Assembly (NCBI GenBank): GCA_013003715.1
Contig: JABDIN010000033.1
Span: 62,001 to 126,000, forward strand
Length of the DNA stretch: 64,000 bases
From: Desulfobacteraceae bacterium
GTDB lineage: Bacteria > Desulfobacterota > Desulfobacteria > Desulfobacterales > Desulfosarcinaceae
Direction of reading: 5' to 3'
Each line of letters opens with the position of its first letter. The stretch's first letter is position 1. The notes below the pieces were generated by a model. The model saw only the letters and a program-made list of their open reading frames with translations. It made no database searches and was not told where the DNA came from. The position numbers and the translations under genes are program-made. Positions 46,112 to 54,666 of this stretch are shown here, piece after piece.

Positions 46112-46570
46112 ATGCAAATCAGACGATTTTGTTTCAGACTGCTCATCAGCGGCGTATTTATTATATTAATCAGCACCAATGCCTGGGCCGGCAGGGAGCA
46201 GCGGGCCCGTTGGGAAGGGGTGGCCATCGGCGTGGCCGCCACACTGGTGGGCCAGGCAATTCTGGACCACCATCATGGCGGTTATCACCAGCCGGCAACG
46301 GTGCGCGTGAATGTTGGTCCCCGTCACCGGGGACCCGGCCGCCGGCACTATCCGCCACCGCCGAGGCCCCAACGCGGCCACTGGGAAGTCCGAAAGGTCT
46401 GGGTACCGCCGGTGTGTGAAAAGGTCTGGAATCCCGGCCACTACAATCGTCGCGGTCATTGGGTGCCGGGCCATTGGATTACCGTGGAATCGGCGCCGGG
46501 GTATTGGAAGAAAGAACGGATCTGGATAGCCAGCTACATCAATCATTCCCGCCGGGCCGAGCGTTACTGA
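46112..46570 (+). CDS. Secreted glycine/histidine/proline-rich protein with YXWGXW-like repeat
   Basis: A 152-residue exported protein. A signal peptide (about 1-26, ending NAWA) is followed by a glycine-zipper-like helix (VAIGVAATLVGQAILDHHHG), a Pro/Arg/His-rich stretch and a C-terminal repeat of GHW-V...WNPGHY, RRGHWVPGHWI and GYWKKERIW. These resemble YXWGXW-repeat outer-envelope proteins. It may sit in the outer membrane or periplasm. AAAGGAGG precedes the start. The gap of 165 bases after the ECF unit leaves separate transcription possible. Confidence 0.75.
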   Translation: MQIRRFCFRLLISGVFIILISTNAWAGREQRARWEGVAIGVAATLVGQAILDHHHGGYHQPATVRVNVGPRHRGPGRRHYPPPPRPQRGHWEVRKVWVPPVCEKVWNPGHYNRRGHWVPGHWITVESAPGYWKKERIWIASYINHSRRAERY

Positions 46571-46600
46571 TGACAGTCTTCGCCCCCGCTTTCCACATTG

Positions 46601-46636
46601 TCAGGCAACCCCGGCATGCTGCCATGGGTTGCCTGA
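46601..46636. repeat. Long hairpin after the YXWGXW gene
   Basis: TCAGGCAACCC and GGGTTGCCTGA pair perfectly (11 bp), and inside the 14-base loop GGCA-TGC-TGCC adds a short stem. No T run follows. It may protect the 3' end of the message or act as a terminator that does not need a U tract. Confidence 0.4.
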
Positions 46637-46804
46637 ACGACCGGGAATCGTATCATGCAAGCCCAAGGAAAGAGCCGTTTGGATGAATTGAAATTACGGC
46701 GTTTTGTCCTTCAGACACCTTCCTGACATTTTCACTTTAAAAAAGACTGTTCACGATCCACGCTAAATCCACCGCCGTCGCCCTGTCACCCGTATTTTCC
46801 ATCC

Positions 46805-46832
46805 TTGACATGGCAGTCATGGGTACTATATT
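46805..46832 (+). promoter_or_regulatory. Promoter of the met operon
   Basis: TTGACA then 16 bases then TATATT, about 25 bases upstream of the SAM riboswitch. The spacing and the location just before the aptamer suit transcription of the riboswitch leader. Confidence 0.6.
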
Positions 46833-46857
46833 TGAAATTACTTCATTTTAACAAATA

Positions 46858-46952
46858 ATCATGCAGAGCGGCGCGAGGGATCTGGCCCGATGACCGTCCG
46901 GCAACCTGACACCAAAAGGTGCCAATTCCAGCCCGAACAGGGAACATGTGGT
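46858..46952 (+). promoter_or_regulatory. SAM riboswitch (S-box, SAM-I type)
   Basis: The leader contains AGAG, GGAT-CTGGCCCGATGA, CCGGCAACC, GGTGCCAATTCC and GGGAACAT, all conserved S-box elements in the right order. Binding of S-adenosylmethionine should stabilise the aptamer and let the downstream terminator form, shutting off metY-metX-metW. The subtype (SAM-I or SAM-IV-like) is not decided here; the P1 stem seems short. Confidence 0.9.
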
Positions 46953-46975
46953 CCTGAAGGCAAATGGATGTCGAG

Positions 46976-46997
46976 CCTCTCCGCGTGAGAGGTTTTT
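46976..46997 (+). terminator. Attenuator terminator of the SAM riboswitch
   Basis: CCTCTC and GAGAGG pair around a 5-base loop and are followed by TTTTT, 24 bases after the aptamer and 66 bases before metY. This is the expression platform of a transcriptional riboswitch. Confidence 0.85.
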
Positions 46998-47062
46998 CTA
47001 TTCTGCGTGGTGCGAAGATCAAAACATGTTCGGTTCAATCTGATACATTAAGGAGAACGATT

Positions 47063-48361
47063 ATGGAAGATACTAAGCAAGGATTTGCAACCCAGGCGAT
47101 TCACACCGGCTACTTTCCGGACAAAACCACCCATTCAAGAGCCGTACCCCTCTATCAAACAACATCCTATACCTTTGATGATACGGCTCACGCCGCGGAT
47201 CTATTCGGATTGCGCCAATTCGGCAATATTTATACGCGAATCATGAATCCCACCACCGACGTCCTGGAACAGCGTATTGCCGCGCTGGAGGGGGGTAAGG
47301 CCGCCTTGGCGACGGCATCCGGTCAAGCCGCGGAAACCCTGGCCATTCTGACCCTGGCCAAAGCCGGAGATGAAATTGTGTCGTCCACGGATCTTTACGG
47401 GGGCACGGTCAGCCTGTTTCACCACACGTTGTCGAGATTCGGCATTACCACCAAATTTGTACCGCCCCATGATCTGGAAGCCTGGCGGGACGCTATCACC
47501 GATCGGACACGCGCCTTTTTCATCGAAGGGTTGGGAAATCCCAAACTTGATCTCATCGATTTCGAGCCCATTGCCAAACTCGGCCGTGAACACGGTATTC
47601 CGCTGATCGTGGATAATACCGTCACCACTCCCTATTTATTGCGCCCTTTTGAATTCGGGGCGGCCATCGTTGTTCATTCCGCCACCAAATTTATCGGCGG
47701 TCACGGCACCTCCATCGGCGGACTGCTGGTGGACGGGGGAAATTTTGACTGGGTCGGGTCCGGCCGGTTTACCGAATTCAACGATCCCGACCCGGCGTAC
47801 CATGGTCTCAAATTTGTCGATGCCTTCGGGGATCTGGCTTTCATCCTTCGTGCCCGAGTGTTGGGGCTGAGGGATATGGGAGCGGCAATGAGCCCGTTCA
47901 ACGCGTGGACATTTCTCCAGGGGTTGGAGAGTTTGCACTTGCGAATGGAGCGCCATAGCGAAAACGGTCTGGCCGTTGCCCGTTTTCTGGAGGCACACAA
48001 TTGTGTTTCCTGGGTAAGATACCCCGGCCTGGAATCGTCCAAAACCTATCATTTGAAAGAAAAGTATCTGCCCGACGGGCAGGGTGCGCTGGTGGGCTTC
48101 GGTATCAAGGGCGGCCGTGAATCCGCCGTTAAATTTATCGAGAGCCTGAAGTTGTTTTCTCATCTGGCCAACATCGGCGATACCAAAAGCCTGGTCATCC
48201 ACCCAGCCTCCACGACTCACGAGCAATTGTCCGAGGAAGAGCAAACGGCTGCCGGCGTCACCCCCGACTTTATCCGGTTGAGTGTCGGCATTGAAGATGT
48301 GAAGGATATTATCGCCGATCTGGACCAGGCGTTGACGACCGGTGTGGGCTGCAGTCTTTAA
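47063..48361 (+). CDS. metY: O-acetylhomoserine sulfhydrylase MetY
   Basis: A 432-residue Cys/Met-metabolism PLP enzyme that makes homocysteine from O-acetylhomoserine and sulfide. [33 protein letters not shown], the PLP lysine in [14 protein letters not shown] and SIGIED-like ends mark the MetY group. AAGGAGA precedes the ATG at 47063; the frame extends upstream into the riboswitch leader but that part is not coding. First gene of the methionine operon, so sulfide is used directly. Confidence 0.95.
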   Translation: MEDTKQGFATQAIHTGYFPDKTTHSRAVPLYQTTSYTFDDTAHAADLFGLRQFGNIYTRIMNPTTDVLEQRIAALEGGKAALATASGQAAETLAILTLAKAGDEIVSSTDLYGGTVSLFHHTLSRFGITTKFVPPHDLEAWRDAITDRTRAFFIEGLGNPKLDLIDFEPIAKLGREHGIPLIVDNTVTTPYLLRPFEFGAAIVVHSATKFIGGHGTSIGGLLVDGGNFDWVGSGRFTEFNDPDPAYHGLKFVDAFGDLAFILRARVLGLRDMGAAMSPFNAWTFLQGLESLHLRMERHSENGLAVARFLEAHNCVSWVRYPGLESSKTYHLKEKYLPDGQGALVGFGIKGGRESAVKFIESLKLFSHLANIGDTKSLVIHPASTTHEQLSEEEQTAAGVTPDFIRLSVGIEDVKDIIADLDQALTTGVGCSL

Positions 48362-48411
48362 CAGGAAACGCTGTTGGTGGACATGGACCTGTTTCGGAGC
48401 TGAGTAAGTAA

Positions 48412-49563
48412 ATGGATCGAAAATCCGTGGGATTGGTTCAATCCCATACGTATACCTTTGCTGATGCCGATGAACCGCTGGTATTGGAATCGGGAAAGAC
48501 CCTGGCGCCCGTGGCGGTGGCCTATGAAACCTATGGCTCTCCCAATGCGGATCGCTCCAATGCCGTCCTGATCTGTCATGCCCTGTCGGGCGACGCCCAT
48601 GCGGCCGGGTACCACCATCCCCATGACAAGCATCTGGGGTGGTGGGACGGCATGATCGGGCCCGGCAAGGCGTTTGATACCGACAGGTATTGGGTGATTT
48701 GCTCCAATGCCATTGGCGGGTGCAAGGGAACCACCGGCCCGGCCTCGATTCATCCCAAGACCGGCAAGGCCCATGGCTTGGATTTTCCCATCGTCACCAT
48801 ACGGGATATGGTGGATGTTCAGCAGCGATTGATCACGCACCTGGGAATCGAACGTCTTTACAGTGTGGCGGGCGGCTCCATGGGCGGATTCCAGGTACTG
48901 GAATGGGCCTTGCGATATCCGGAAAAAGTGCGTTCGGCCATTTGCCTTGCCTCTTCCGCCCGTCTCTCAGCCCAGGGAATTGCCTTCAATGCGGTTGGAC
49001 GCAATGCCATCACCAAGGATTCGGCATGGGCTGAAGGCCATTATGAAGGGGACGGCCCGGAAAATGGTCTGGCCATTGCCCGAATGGTGGGCCACATCAC
49101 CTACCTGTCCGAATTGCTCATGGATTCCAAGTTCGGCCGCCGGCTCCAGTCCGCAGATCGGCTCAGTTATGACTTTTCCACCGAATTTGCCGTGGAATCC
49201 TACCTCAATCATAAAGGTAATGCATTCAAACGCCGGTTTGACGCCAACAGCTATTTGTATATGACCAAGGCCATGGATTATTTTGATATCGAGCGGTCAT
49301 ATGGCCCTTTGAACAGGGCGTTTGCCGACATACAGGCACGTTTCATGATCGTGGCCTACAGCACGGACTGGCTTTTCCCGTCCGCACAATCAAAGGCCCT
49401 GGTACATGCACTCCTGGCCTGCAACAAGGATGTATCGTTCATTGAGGTCGATTCACCCTATGGGCACGATGCGTTTTTGGTGGAGGAGGACCGCCTCGCA
49501 CAGATCATGGCCGCCTTTCTTTCCGGTGGTGAAAAAGCAGATGTACTCGGGGGGCATTCGTGA
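48412..49563 (+). CDS. metX: Homoserine O-acetyltransferase MetX
   Basis: A 383-residue alpha/beta hydrolase that acetylates homoserine. Catalytic Ser in GGSMGGF, oxyanion region CHALSGDAHAAG, and the Asp and His of the triad near the C-terminus (TDWLFPSAQ and GHDAFL). The substrate loop HHPHDKHLGWWDGMIGPGKA is characteristic. Acetyl rather than succinyl use is inferred from the partner MetY. It follows metY by 50 bases and overlaps metW (TGATG). Confidence 0.95.
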   Translation: MDRKSVGLVQSHTYTFADADEPLVLESGKTLAPVAVAYETYGSPNADRSNAVLICHALSGDAHAAGYHHPHDKHLGWWDGMIGPGKAFDTDRYWVICSNAIGGCKGTTGPASIHPKTGKAHGLDFPIVTIRDMVDVQQRLITHLGIERLYSVAGGSMGGFQVLEWALRYPEKVRSAICLASSARLSAQGIAFNAVGRNAITKDSAWAEGHYEGDGPENGLAIARMVGHITYLSELLMDSKFGRRLQSADRLSYDFSTEFAVESYLNHKGNAFKRRFDANSYLYMTKAMDYFDIERSYGPLNRAFADIQARFMIVAYSTDWLFPSAQSKALVHALLACNKDVSFIEVDSPYGHDAFLVEEDRLAQIMAAFLSGGEKADVLGGHS

Positions 49564-50192
49564 TGAACGAGCACTATGTGGATCGGCTCAGCCGAACGGA
49601 CCGTGATCTTATCATTTCCAATGTGCCGGACGGTTCAAGGGTTCTTGACCTGGGCTGTGGGGATTGCGGCCTGCTCGTGGAATTGGCAAAAAAGAAGAAA
49701 ATTCAGGGCGTGGGGCTGGATATTGATGGTGATTTGCTGACAAAAGGATTGGCATACGGACTTTCCGTATACCATGGAAACCTCGATGACGGTCTCCCGG
49801 GGTTTCCGGATCAGTCCTTTGATTATGTGATTATCAATCAAACTTTGCAAGTGGTGAAAAATCCGTTATTAGTGTTGCAGGAAACCCTCCGGATCGGCCG
49901 TTTCGCCATTGTCGGGTTCCCCAACTTTGGACACTGGCGCCTGCGCTGGGGGCTGTTTCTCGGTGGGAGGGCGCCCAAGTCCCATGCGCTGCCGTTCGAG
50001 TGGTATGACACTCCCAATATCCGCGTACTGACCGTCACGGATTTCCGGGATTATTGCCGCCGGGAACAGATCCATGTGGTCCGGGATGCTTATCTCATCG
50101 GTTCACGGTGGCATAAAGCGAGCCGGCGATTTTCGGCCAATATCATGGCCCAGGCCGCCATGTTCGTGATTACCCGTTCCGGCACCATATAA
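49563..50192 (+). CDS. metW: Methionine biosynthesis protein MetW
   Basis: A 209-residue class I methyltransferase-fold protein. SAM-binding motif VLDLGCGDCGLL near residues 25-36, followed by GVGLDIDGD, and the MetW family segment GFPNFGHWRLRWGLFLGGRA and FEWYDTPNIRVLT. MetW works with MetX in homoserine acylation in many bacteria. Its ATG overlaps the metX stop, so the two are translated together. Confidence 0.95.
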   Translation: MNEHYVDRLSRTDRDLIISNVPDGSRVLDLGCGDCGLLVELAKKKKIQGVGLDIDGDLLTKGLAYGLSVYHGNLDDGLPGFPDQSFDYVIINQTLQVVKNPLLVLQETLRIGRFAIVGFPNFGHWRLRWGLFLGGRAPKSHALPFEWYDTPNIRVLTVTDFRDYCRREQIHVVRDAYLIGSRWHKASRRFSANIMAQAAMFVITRSGTI

Positions 50193-50306
50193 AATATGGC
50201 GAGGTGCCGGAATCTTCACGCATGCCGTAAAACAGAAATCTGTGAAACGCCGGGAAAGCATAATTATTAATTTACTGAAAACGTACTATTGTCAGGAGCA
50301 AACAAC

Positions 50307-50876
50307 ATGCTGAAAGCCTCAAGTTTACGCAAAGGTCAAGTCGTCAGTATAAACGGTCAGGCCTTTCAGGCCAAACAGATCGACACCCAGACACCATCCG
50401 CCCGGGGCGCCAATACATTGTACCGCGTGCGCTTCACGGCCATACCCGCGGGCCAGAACCTGGAGCAGACATACAAAGGTAATGACACGCTTGAAGAAAT
50501 GGTGCTGGAGCGCCGCCCGGTCAACTATTTATACAGTGATCCGGATGCCTATCACTTCATGGATACCGAGAATTATGAACAATACAGCCTGTTTGCGGAG
50601 CAGTTGGAAGAGCAGCGCGATTGGCTGACCGAGAATATGGAAGGTATCACCGCTCTCATGCTCGACGGTCAGGTGGTAACCATTGAATTGCCCACGGCCA
50701 TTGAAATGGAAATCGTGGAAACCGCCCCGGTGATCAAAGGCGCCACCGCCACCAACCGCAACAAGCCGGCCACCCTCACCAACGGCCGTGTCGTCCTGGT
50801 ACCCGAGTATCTTTGCACCGGTGAACGCATCCGCGTCAACACCGACACCGGAAAATTCATGGCCAGGGCTAAATAA
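50307..50876 (+). CDS. efpL: EF-P paralogue EfpL (YeiP)
   Basis: A 189-residue three-domain elongation factor P-like protein. The tip of domain I reads TQTPSARGANTLYRVRF with Arg33 in place of the modified Lys of EF-P, the mark of the YeiP/EfpL branch, which relieves ribosome stalling without that modification. The KOW-like N-terminus SSLRKGQVVSINGQ and the OB-fold part with GERIRVNTDTG are complete. The ATG at 50307 has CAGGAG upstream; the TTG at 50289 is less likely. Confidence 0.93.
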   Translation: MLKASSLRKGQVVSINGQAFQAKQIDTQTPSARGANTLYRVRFTAIPAGQNLEQTYKGNDTLEEMVLERRPVNYLYSDPDAYHFMDTENYEQYSLFAEQLEEQRDWLTENMEGITALMLDGQVVTIELPTAIEMEIVETAPVIKGATATNRNKPATLTNGRVVLVPEYLCTGERIRVNTDTGKFMARAK

Positions 50877-51290
50877 CGTGGGTTAACGGAGTCGACGATT
50901 GCTGGACAATGATCGGGTAAAAGGCGTTGTCGTTCATTTTCAGATGCAAAATTTTAACGTCCCATAGTCTCCCTATCATCAGATCCCTATGGTGTTGAAT
51001 GGCAGGCCAGTTGCTTTAAGAAAATATCGATATTCCGGGGAAGAATTTCCAGATATTCTTCTGACAAGGTATATTGGAGTAGAATGCTGCGAGTTGGAAA
51101 AAGCTTCCCATATCAGGAATATAAACAATTTTATTACGTCCATACTTGGAAAGTCCGCTACATGCCGATAACAGTTACAGGTGTAATTTGACAGAAGCCA
51201 CACAATATCCTTCAGGTTCCAGCCATTGAGTTAAGAGATTTTCATTTCAGTGATACACGTCATTTTTTAATCCTCTTTTCAAACAGGCGT
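50877..51290. other. Intergenic, nothing recognised
   Basis: About 410 bases between efpL and the ArsR-type gene. Short frames on both strands (about 60 and 74 codons) lack domains and ribosome binding sites. No hairpin with a T run was found. Confidence 0.35.
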
Positions 51291-51872
51291 TCAGATTATG
51301 GATTTGTCTTCCACTCGCCAATAAAGCCCTCCGCCATCCTCTCTTTCCATCATCTTATTCATAATAAACTCACGCCGAAGTGTGGCAACATCAGGATGAT
51401 GTTTAGCAATAATGCCGTTGACTTCCTTTTCCGAGTATTTAACACCTATATCAAATTTGTTTATCAACCATTTCAGGATGACCTCCCGCTTCTTGCGGCC
51501 GGCAGGAATGGCCTTGAGCTGTTCGCCATCCAGAAAGGCTTTGAATATCTTGTGCTCCCAGGCATCAGAACTGACATTTTCAGTTAAGGCGGCCATCTGT
51601 CTGGGGGTGAACCGGTCTTTATTCATCTGCTCTAGTGCTTTACTATTCAGATGATACAGATGGGTATTTCCATCAACATGCATTTGCACCAACTCGAGTT
51701 CTTTCAGCTTTGCCAAGTGGTGGGATACTGTAGGTGCTTTCAGATTGAGCAGCACCGACAACTCTTCCACACTGCGTTCCTGATCTGCCAGGATACCCAA
51801 TATTTTTAGACGGTTTTCATTGGCTAAACATTTAAAAAAATTGAGAAGGGCTTGAAACTCTTCCTCACTCAT
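51291..51872 (-). CDS. ArsR-family regulator with DUF2087
   Basis: A 193-residue repressor. Residues about 5-90 form an ArsR winged helix (FFKCLANENRLKILGILADQ, VSHHLAKLKELELVQMHVDG). Residues about 115-185 are a DUF2087 domain (LKAIPAGRKKREVILKWLIN, YSEKEVNGIIAKHHPDVATL, REFIMNKMMEREDGGGLYWR). The metal-binding cysteines of classical ArsR are absent from the recognition helix, so it senses another signal. Its start lies just inside a 50-bp palindrome that includes its ribosome binding site. Confidence 0.92.
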   Translation of the reverse strand: MSEEEFQALLNFFKCLANENRLKILGILADQERSVEELSVLLNLKAPTVSHHLAKLKELELVQMHVDGNTHLYHLNSKALEQMNKDRFTPRQMAALTENVSSDAWEHKIFKAFLDGEQLKAIPAGRKKREVILKWLINKFDIGVKYSEKEVNGIIAKHHPDVATLRREFIMNKMMEREDGGGLYWRVEDKSII

Positions 51873-51877
51873 GGCAT

Positions 51878-51927
51878 ACCACCTATTTCGATTAAAATCT
51901 AATTAGAATTTAATCGAAATAGGTGGT
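51878..51927. promoter_or_regulatory. 50-bp palindrome over the arsR ribosome binding site
   Basis: ACCACCTATTTCGATTAA (51878-51895) is the exact complement of 51910-51927, and the centre TCTAATTAGA is itself symmetric. The minus-strand arm AATAGGTGGT contains the likely ribosome binding site, 5 bases before the ATG. It could be an autoregulatory operator, and as RNA a hairpin that hides the ribosome binding site. Confidence 0.7.
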
Positions 51928-52020
51928 CGCAGTCAAGAGAAATTTCGTCATCCAATTCAGGTTTTCAAATTAGGACAATCTTAACATGGTGACTTTTCAG
52001 AAATACCAATTCGACATGCG

Positions 52021-52841
52021 TTATTCATCACGTCCATAACTTCTGTAGTTTTTTTGCAGCGATACGGCTTTTGTGGGGCATGTGGGTACACATACACCGC
52101 ATCCGATGCAGCGGTTAAGGTCAAGCGAGGATTGCTTCTTTTTCGCGGATACACTTGCCGCTCCGACTTGGCAGCGTTTTTCACAATTACCGCATCCATC
52201 GCATGCATCCGTATCTACGACAGCATAAAAATTTGAAGCCCAAAAATCCACTGGTTTAGGTAAATTTTTCTGCATACCGATCATTCCGCGGCAGCATCCG
52301 CAACATGAACAAATGAACTCGGCCTTTTCCGTATTGGATGGTTGAAGAGCCAATCCCTGAATATACTTACATTATGTTGCGGTTGGATACTTTTTGCAAT
52401 CGGAATGGTACGCATCTGCGGAAGTTTTGTACTAAGAAATTCTATTCCAAATTTTTTGTCCAATATATAATCATCAAAATTTCTTATGAACTCCGGCGTA
52501 AGTTTGCCGAGCTGATATTCGTACATCCCCACAACAAGGGGGGCATTACAATAAAGTCTTTTGCCGCCTTTAATTTTTATTTCAATCCCTCCTTTTTCTT
52601 CAGTGCGGCCAAGTAGCTCTGCTAATTTGTCTGGCGATTCAACTATATGCCCGGCTCTTTCAAATACCGTTTCAAGCGGTTCGGGTTTGTAGGTCAAACA
52701 CGTTGCGATTTCAGCCTCTTGGGATGTAAAAATGTGCTTTAGAATTCTTATCTCGGAACCTGACTTTGTGGCGGGAAAGCCTACTGCCTGACTGTCTAAA
52801 TGACGTTGAAGTTTGATATAGACATGTTCACTTTTTTCCAT
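52021..52841 (-). pseudogene. Iron-sulfur (4Fe-4S) protein gene with internal deletion and frameshift
   Basis: Two minus-strand frames that belong to one gene. The first (52841-52281) starts with AGAGGT and ATG and encodes a winged-helix-like N-terminal half ending ...IAKSIQPQHNVSIF. The second (to 52021) begins mid-protein with GLALQPSNTEKAEFICSCCG and ends with two 4Fe-4S motifs (CDGCGNCEKRC and CIGCGVCVPTCP). Intact relatives have about 100 more residues between these parts. The join near 52340-52352 therefore is a deletion that also shifts the frame. The ferredoxin part might still be expressed, but has no clear start. Confidence 0.72.
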
Positions 52842-52940
52842 ATTATACCTCTTTTTTTGGGAACTACAGGTCAGTGCGCCTTTGTCAGGAAGTTGCCCAA
52901 CGACAAGCTCACCTGGATTGAGGGCCGCAGTTCGTTGGGA

Positions 52941-53156
52941 TCAAGTTCGGCGATATATAGTTTTTCTATGTCCAACTTTAATAATCCAAACTGTAAGTTC
53001 TTTATCTTGTATGGAAGAGACAATGCGATAATGGCCTTGCCGGATACGGTAAAGTTTATGGCCAGTGAGTTTTTCTCAGCCTGTCGGGCGAGGATCGTCT
53101 CCAAGGATCTTAATACGAGAAAGGATTTCTTCAATTCGTGGTCTGAAACCTTTCAT
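52941..53156 (-). pseudogene. RelE/ParE-family toxin with in-frame TGA
   Basis: From the ATG at 53156 the frame reads MKGFRPRIEEILSRIKILGD, then DPRPTG, a TGA at 53076-53078, then EKLTGHKLYRIRQGHYRIVS and VWIIKVGHRKTIYRRT before a TGA at 52941. Apart from the first stop, the whole is a typical mRNA-interferase-fold RelE/ParE toxin (DPRP, KLTG, YRIRQGHYRIV, KVGHR). Relatives often have a residue such as Cys at this place, so one base change could make the stop. No antitoxin gene is found on either side. Confidence 0.75.
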
Positions 53157-53183
53157 GATGGCCCGCTCCTTTTGTGGATCACA

Positions 53184-54224
53184 TTAAAACACGATACGTT
53201 TCCCGGATTCCGGCAGGATAAATTCCACGCCCAGGTCATTCAGTTCGGACAACTCGTTCATAATGGTCCTCTCAGGAACATCATCCCGATTTAGGGTCGG
53301 TTTGACGTGTGTCACCACGACTTTCAACCCGTGCAGGGCCGTTTCCGGCTGGTCAGGATTGACTATTTTGGCTAAAGTACGTAATTCCTCCATCATCCAC
53401 TTCGGGGTCAGATGCCCAAACAGCAGTTTGTCCGGGCGGTGGTTCGGGAAGGAGACTTCAAGAAAAATACCGTGCAACGTGTTCTCACGCACAAGGGGTG
53501 CAACGGCATTCCAGACCTGTCGCATCTTGTCGCTTTGTTCCACTGCATCAGGGCCAACGTCTCCGAAATAGAGCAGGTAGGCACCGCCGGATTCGACCAG
53601 AAAGGCGGTCGAAAGATATCCCCCGGAATGGCTGAGTTCATAGGGAATAAGCACCATCGCAGTTCTGTCCACCGCGTGTTGTTCTCCAGGCGTCAGGCGA
53701 ACGTACTGATATTTCTTTAACTGAAAGCCCTCACCGTCATCACCAAAATTCGGCCAGATTTTCCAGTTAAACAGGTGATCCCGGATATTATCGATGGTGG
53801 AAGGCAATCCCAAAATGGGTTTGGGACTGTCATCCGGCGCATTAATGACCATTCCGGCAACATGATCAACATGGGCATGAGAAATGGCATAGGCTTTTAT
53901 ATGATGGTGCATCACAACTCCTTCCAGACTTAACGGAGAATCTGCCGGAATCTCAATGCCCTGCAGACTCCCTTTTTGCTTGGCCTGGCGCAGTCCTGCC
54001 AACAGCGTCCCGGCATCGAAAGCGATAAAATCCGTGCCCCCGGCCGGTGCCAGCAGATATGACGATAAATCAGCTTCATTCAAACCCCCTTTGGTTCCCA
54101 ATGGAATCGCCGTGAATTTTGCATTGACCGTTTCGTGATGTGTCGGTATTCCGGCACACCCGGAAAACAGGATGATGTTCAGCATGACGACAACAATACA
54201 AGAAACAGTAATATTCCTTTTCAT
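53184..54224 (-). CDS. Class II 3',5'-cyclic nucleotide phosphodiesterase-like lipoprotein
   Basis: A 346-residue metallo-beta-lactamase-fold protein of the class II cyclic-nucleotide phosphodiesterase (CpdP/PDE1) group. The metal motif is S115-H-A-H-V-D-H121, with later ligands near LSHSGGYLSTAFLV, FGDVGPD and VVVTHVKPT. The N-terminus has a lipobox ending at Cys23 (LFSGC), so the enzyme is a periplasmic or outer-membrane-anchored lipoprotein, as known for some relatives. It might degrade cyclic nucleotides outside the cell. AGGAGG-like sequence (AGGACCTCCATAAG strand) is near the start. It stands alone. Confidence 0.85.
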   Translation of the reverse strand: MKRNITVSCIVVVMLNIILFSGCAGIPTHHETVNAKFTAIPLGTKGGLNEADLSSYLLAPAGGTDFIAFDAGTLLAGLRQAKQKGSLQGIEIPADSPLSLEGVVMHHHIKAYAISHAHVDHVAGMVINAPDDSPKPILGLPSTIDNIRDHLFNWKIWPNFGDDGEGFQLKKYQYVRLTPGEQHAVDRTAMVLIPYELSHSGGYLSTAFLVESGGAYLLYFGDVGPDAVEQSDKMRQVWNAVAPLVRENTLHGIFLEVSFPNHRPDKLLFGHLTPKWMMEELRTLAKIVNPDQPETALHGLKVVVTHVKPTLNRDDVPERTIMNELSELNDLGVEFILPESGKRIVF

Positions 54225-54370
54225 ACAGGACCTCCATAAGTTGTGATATATCTTCTTTTTACTTCACGACGACAGGCTTATACAAGGACATTGTTTTATG
54301 TTAACCATGAAGAGCACAAAACATACAAATGAAAAGAATTGTACTTTTCATCGATAGACGAGCACATTGA

Positions 54371-54531
54371 TATTATTTCTCCGGCGGGAAAATACGCAAA
54401 ACGCGTATTTCTGGTTTATGGGAGGCGGTGGCTGCAAGAAGGCTTCTTCCCAGTACGTTTCGCCGGAAACTCATTACACGAATCAGCGATACGTCACTTT
54501 ACCTAATTAGTTGCCGGATTAATATTATCGA
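54371..54531 (-). repeat. Dispersed intergenic repeat, family B, copy 2
   Basis: The minus strand of this 161-base segment matches 34736-34891 on the plus strand in order and spacing, by eye about three quarters identical over the best 72 bases. It contains an inner hairpin AAATACGC/GCGTATTT at 54390-54410, which copy 1 does not fully keep. It lies between the phosphodiesterase and the SNF2 gene. Confidence 0.6.
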
Positions 54532-54666
54532 ATTTCTGCTATTTGTAACACCTTAGGGAAGTCAATAAGTAATTGAATAACTACACGAATGCTGTTATTT
54601 CAATTTGATTCAATACCACACTCTATGGATTTACTGGATTGCTGACAGATGGCCCTAAATGTCCTG

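Noticed and set aside
50979-51203. Overlapping frames of 60 to 74 codons on both strands
   Set aside because: They are antisense to each other, and neither has a domain or a supported start.
53076-53078. TGA in the RelE frame as a selenocysteine codon
   Set aside because: RelE toxins are not selenoproteins, no SECIS-like hairpin was seen after it, and a dead toxin gene is simpler.
52800-53294. 164-codon plus-strand frame
   Set aside because: It lies antisense to the RelE relic and the phosphodiesterase gene end, and its sequence has no domain.
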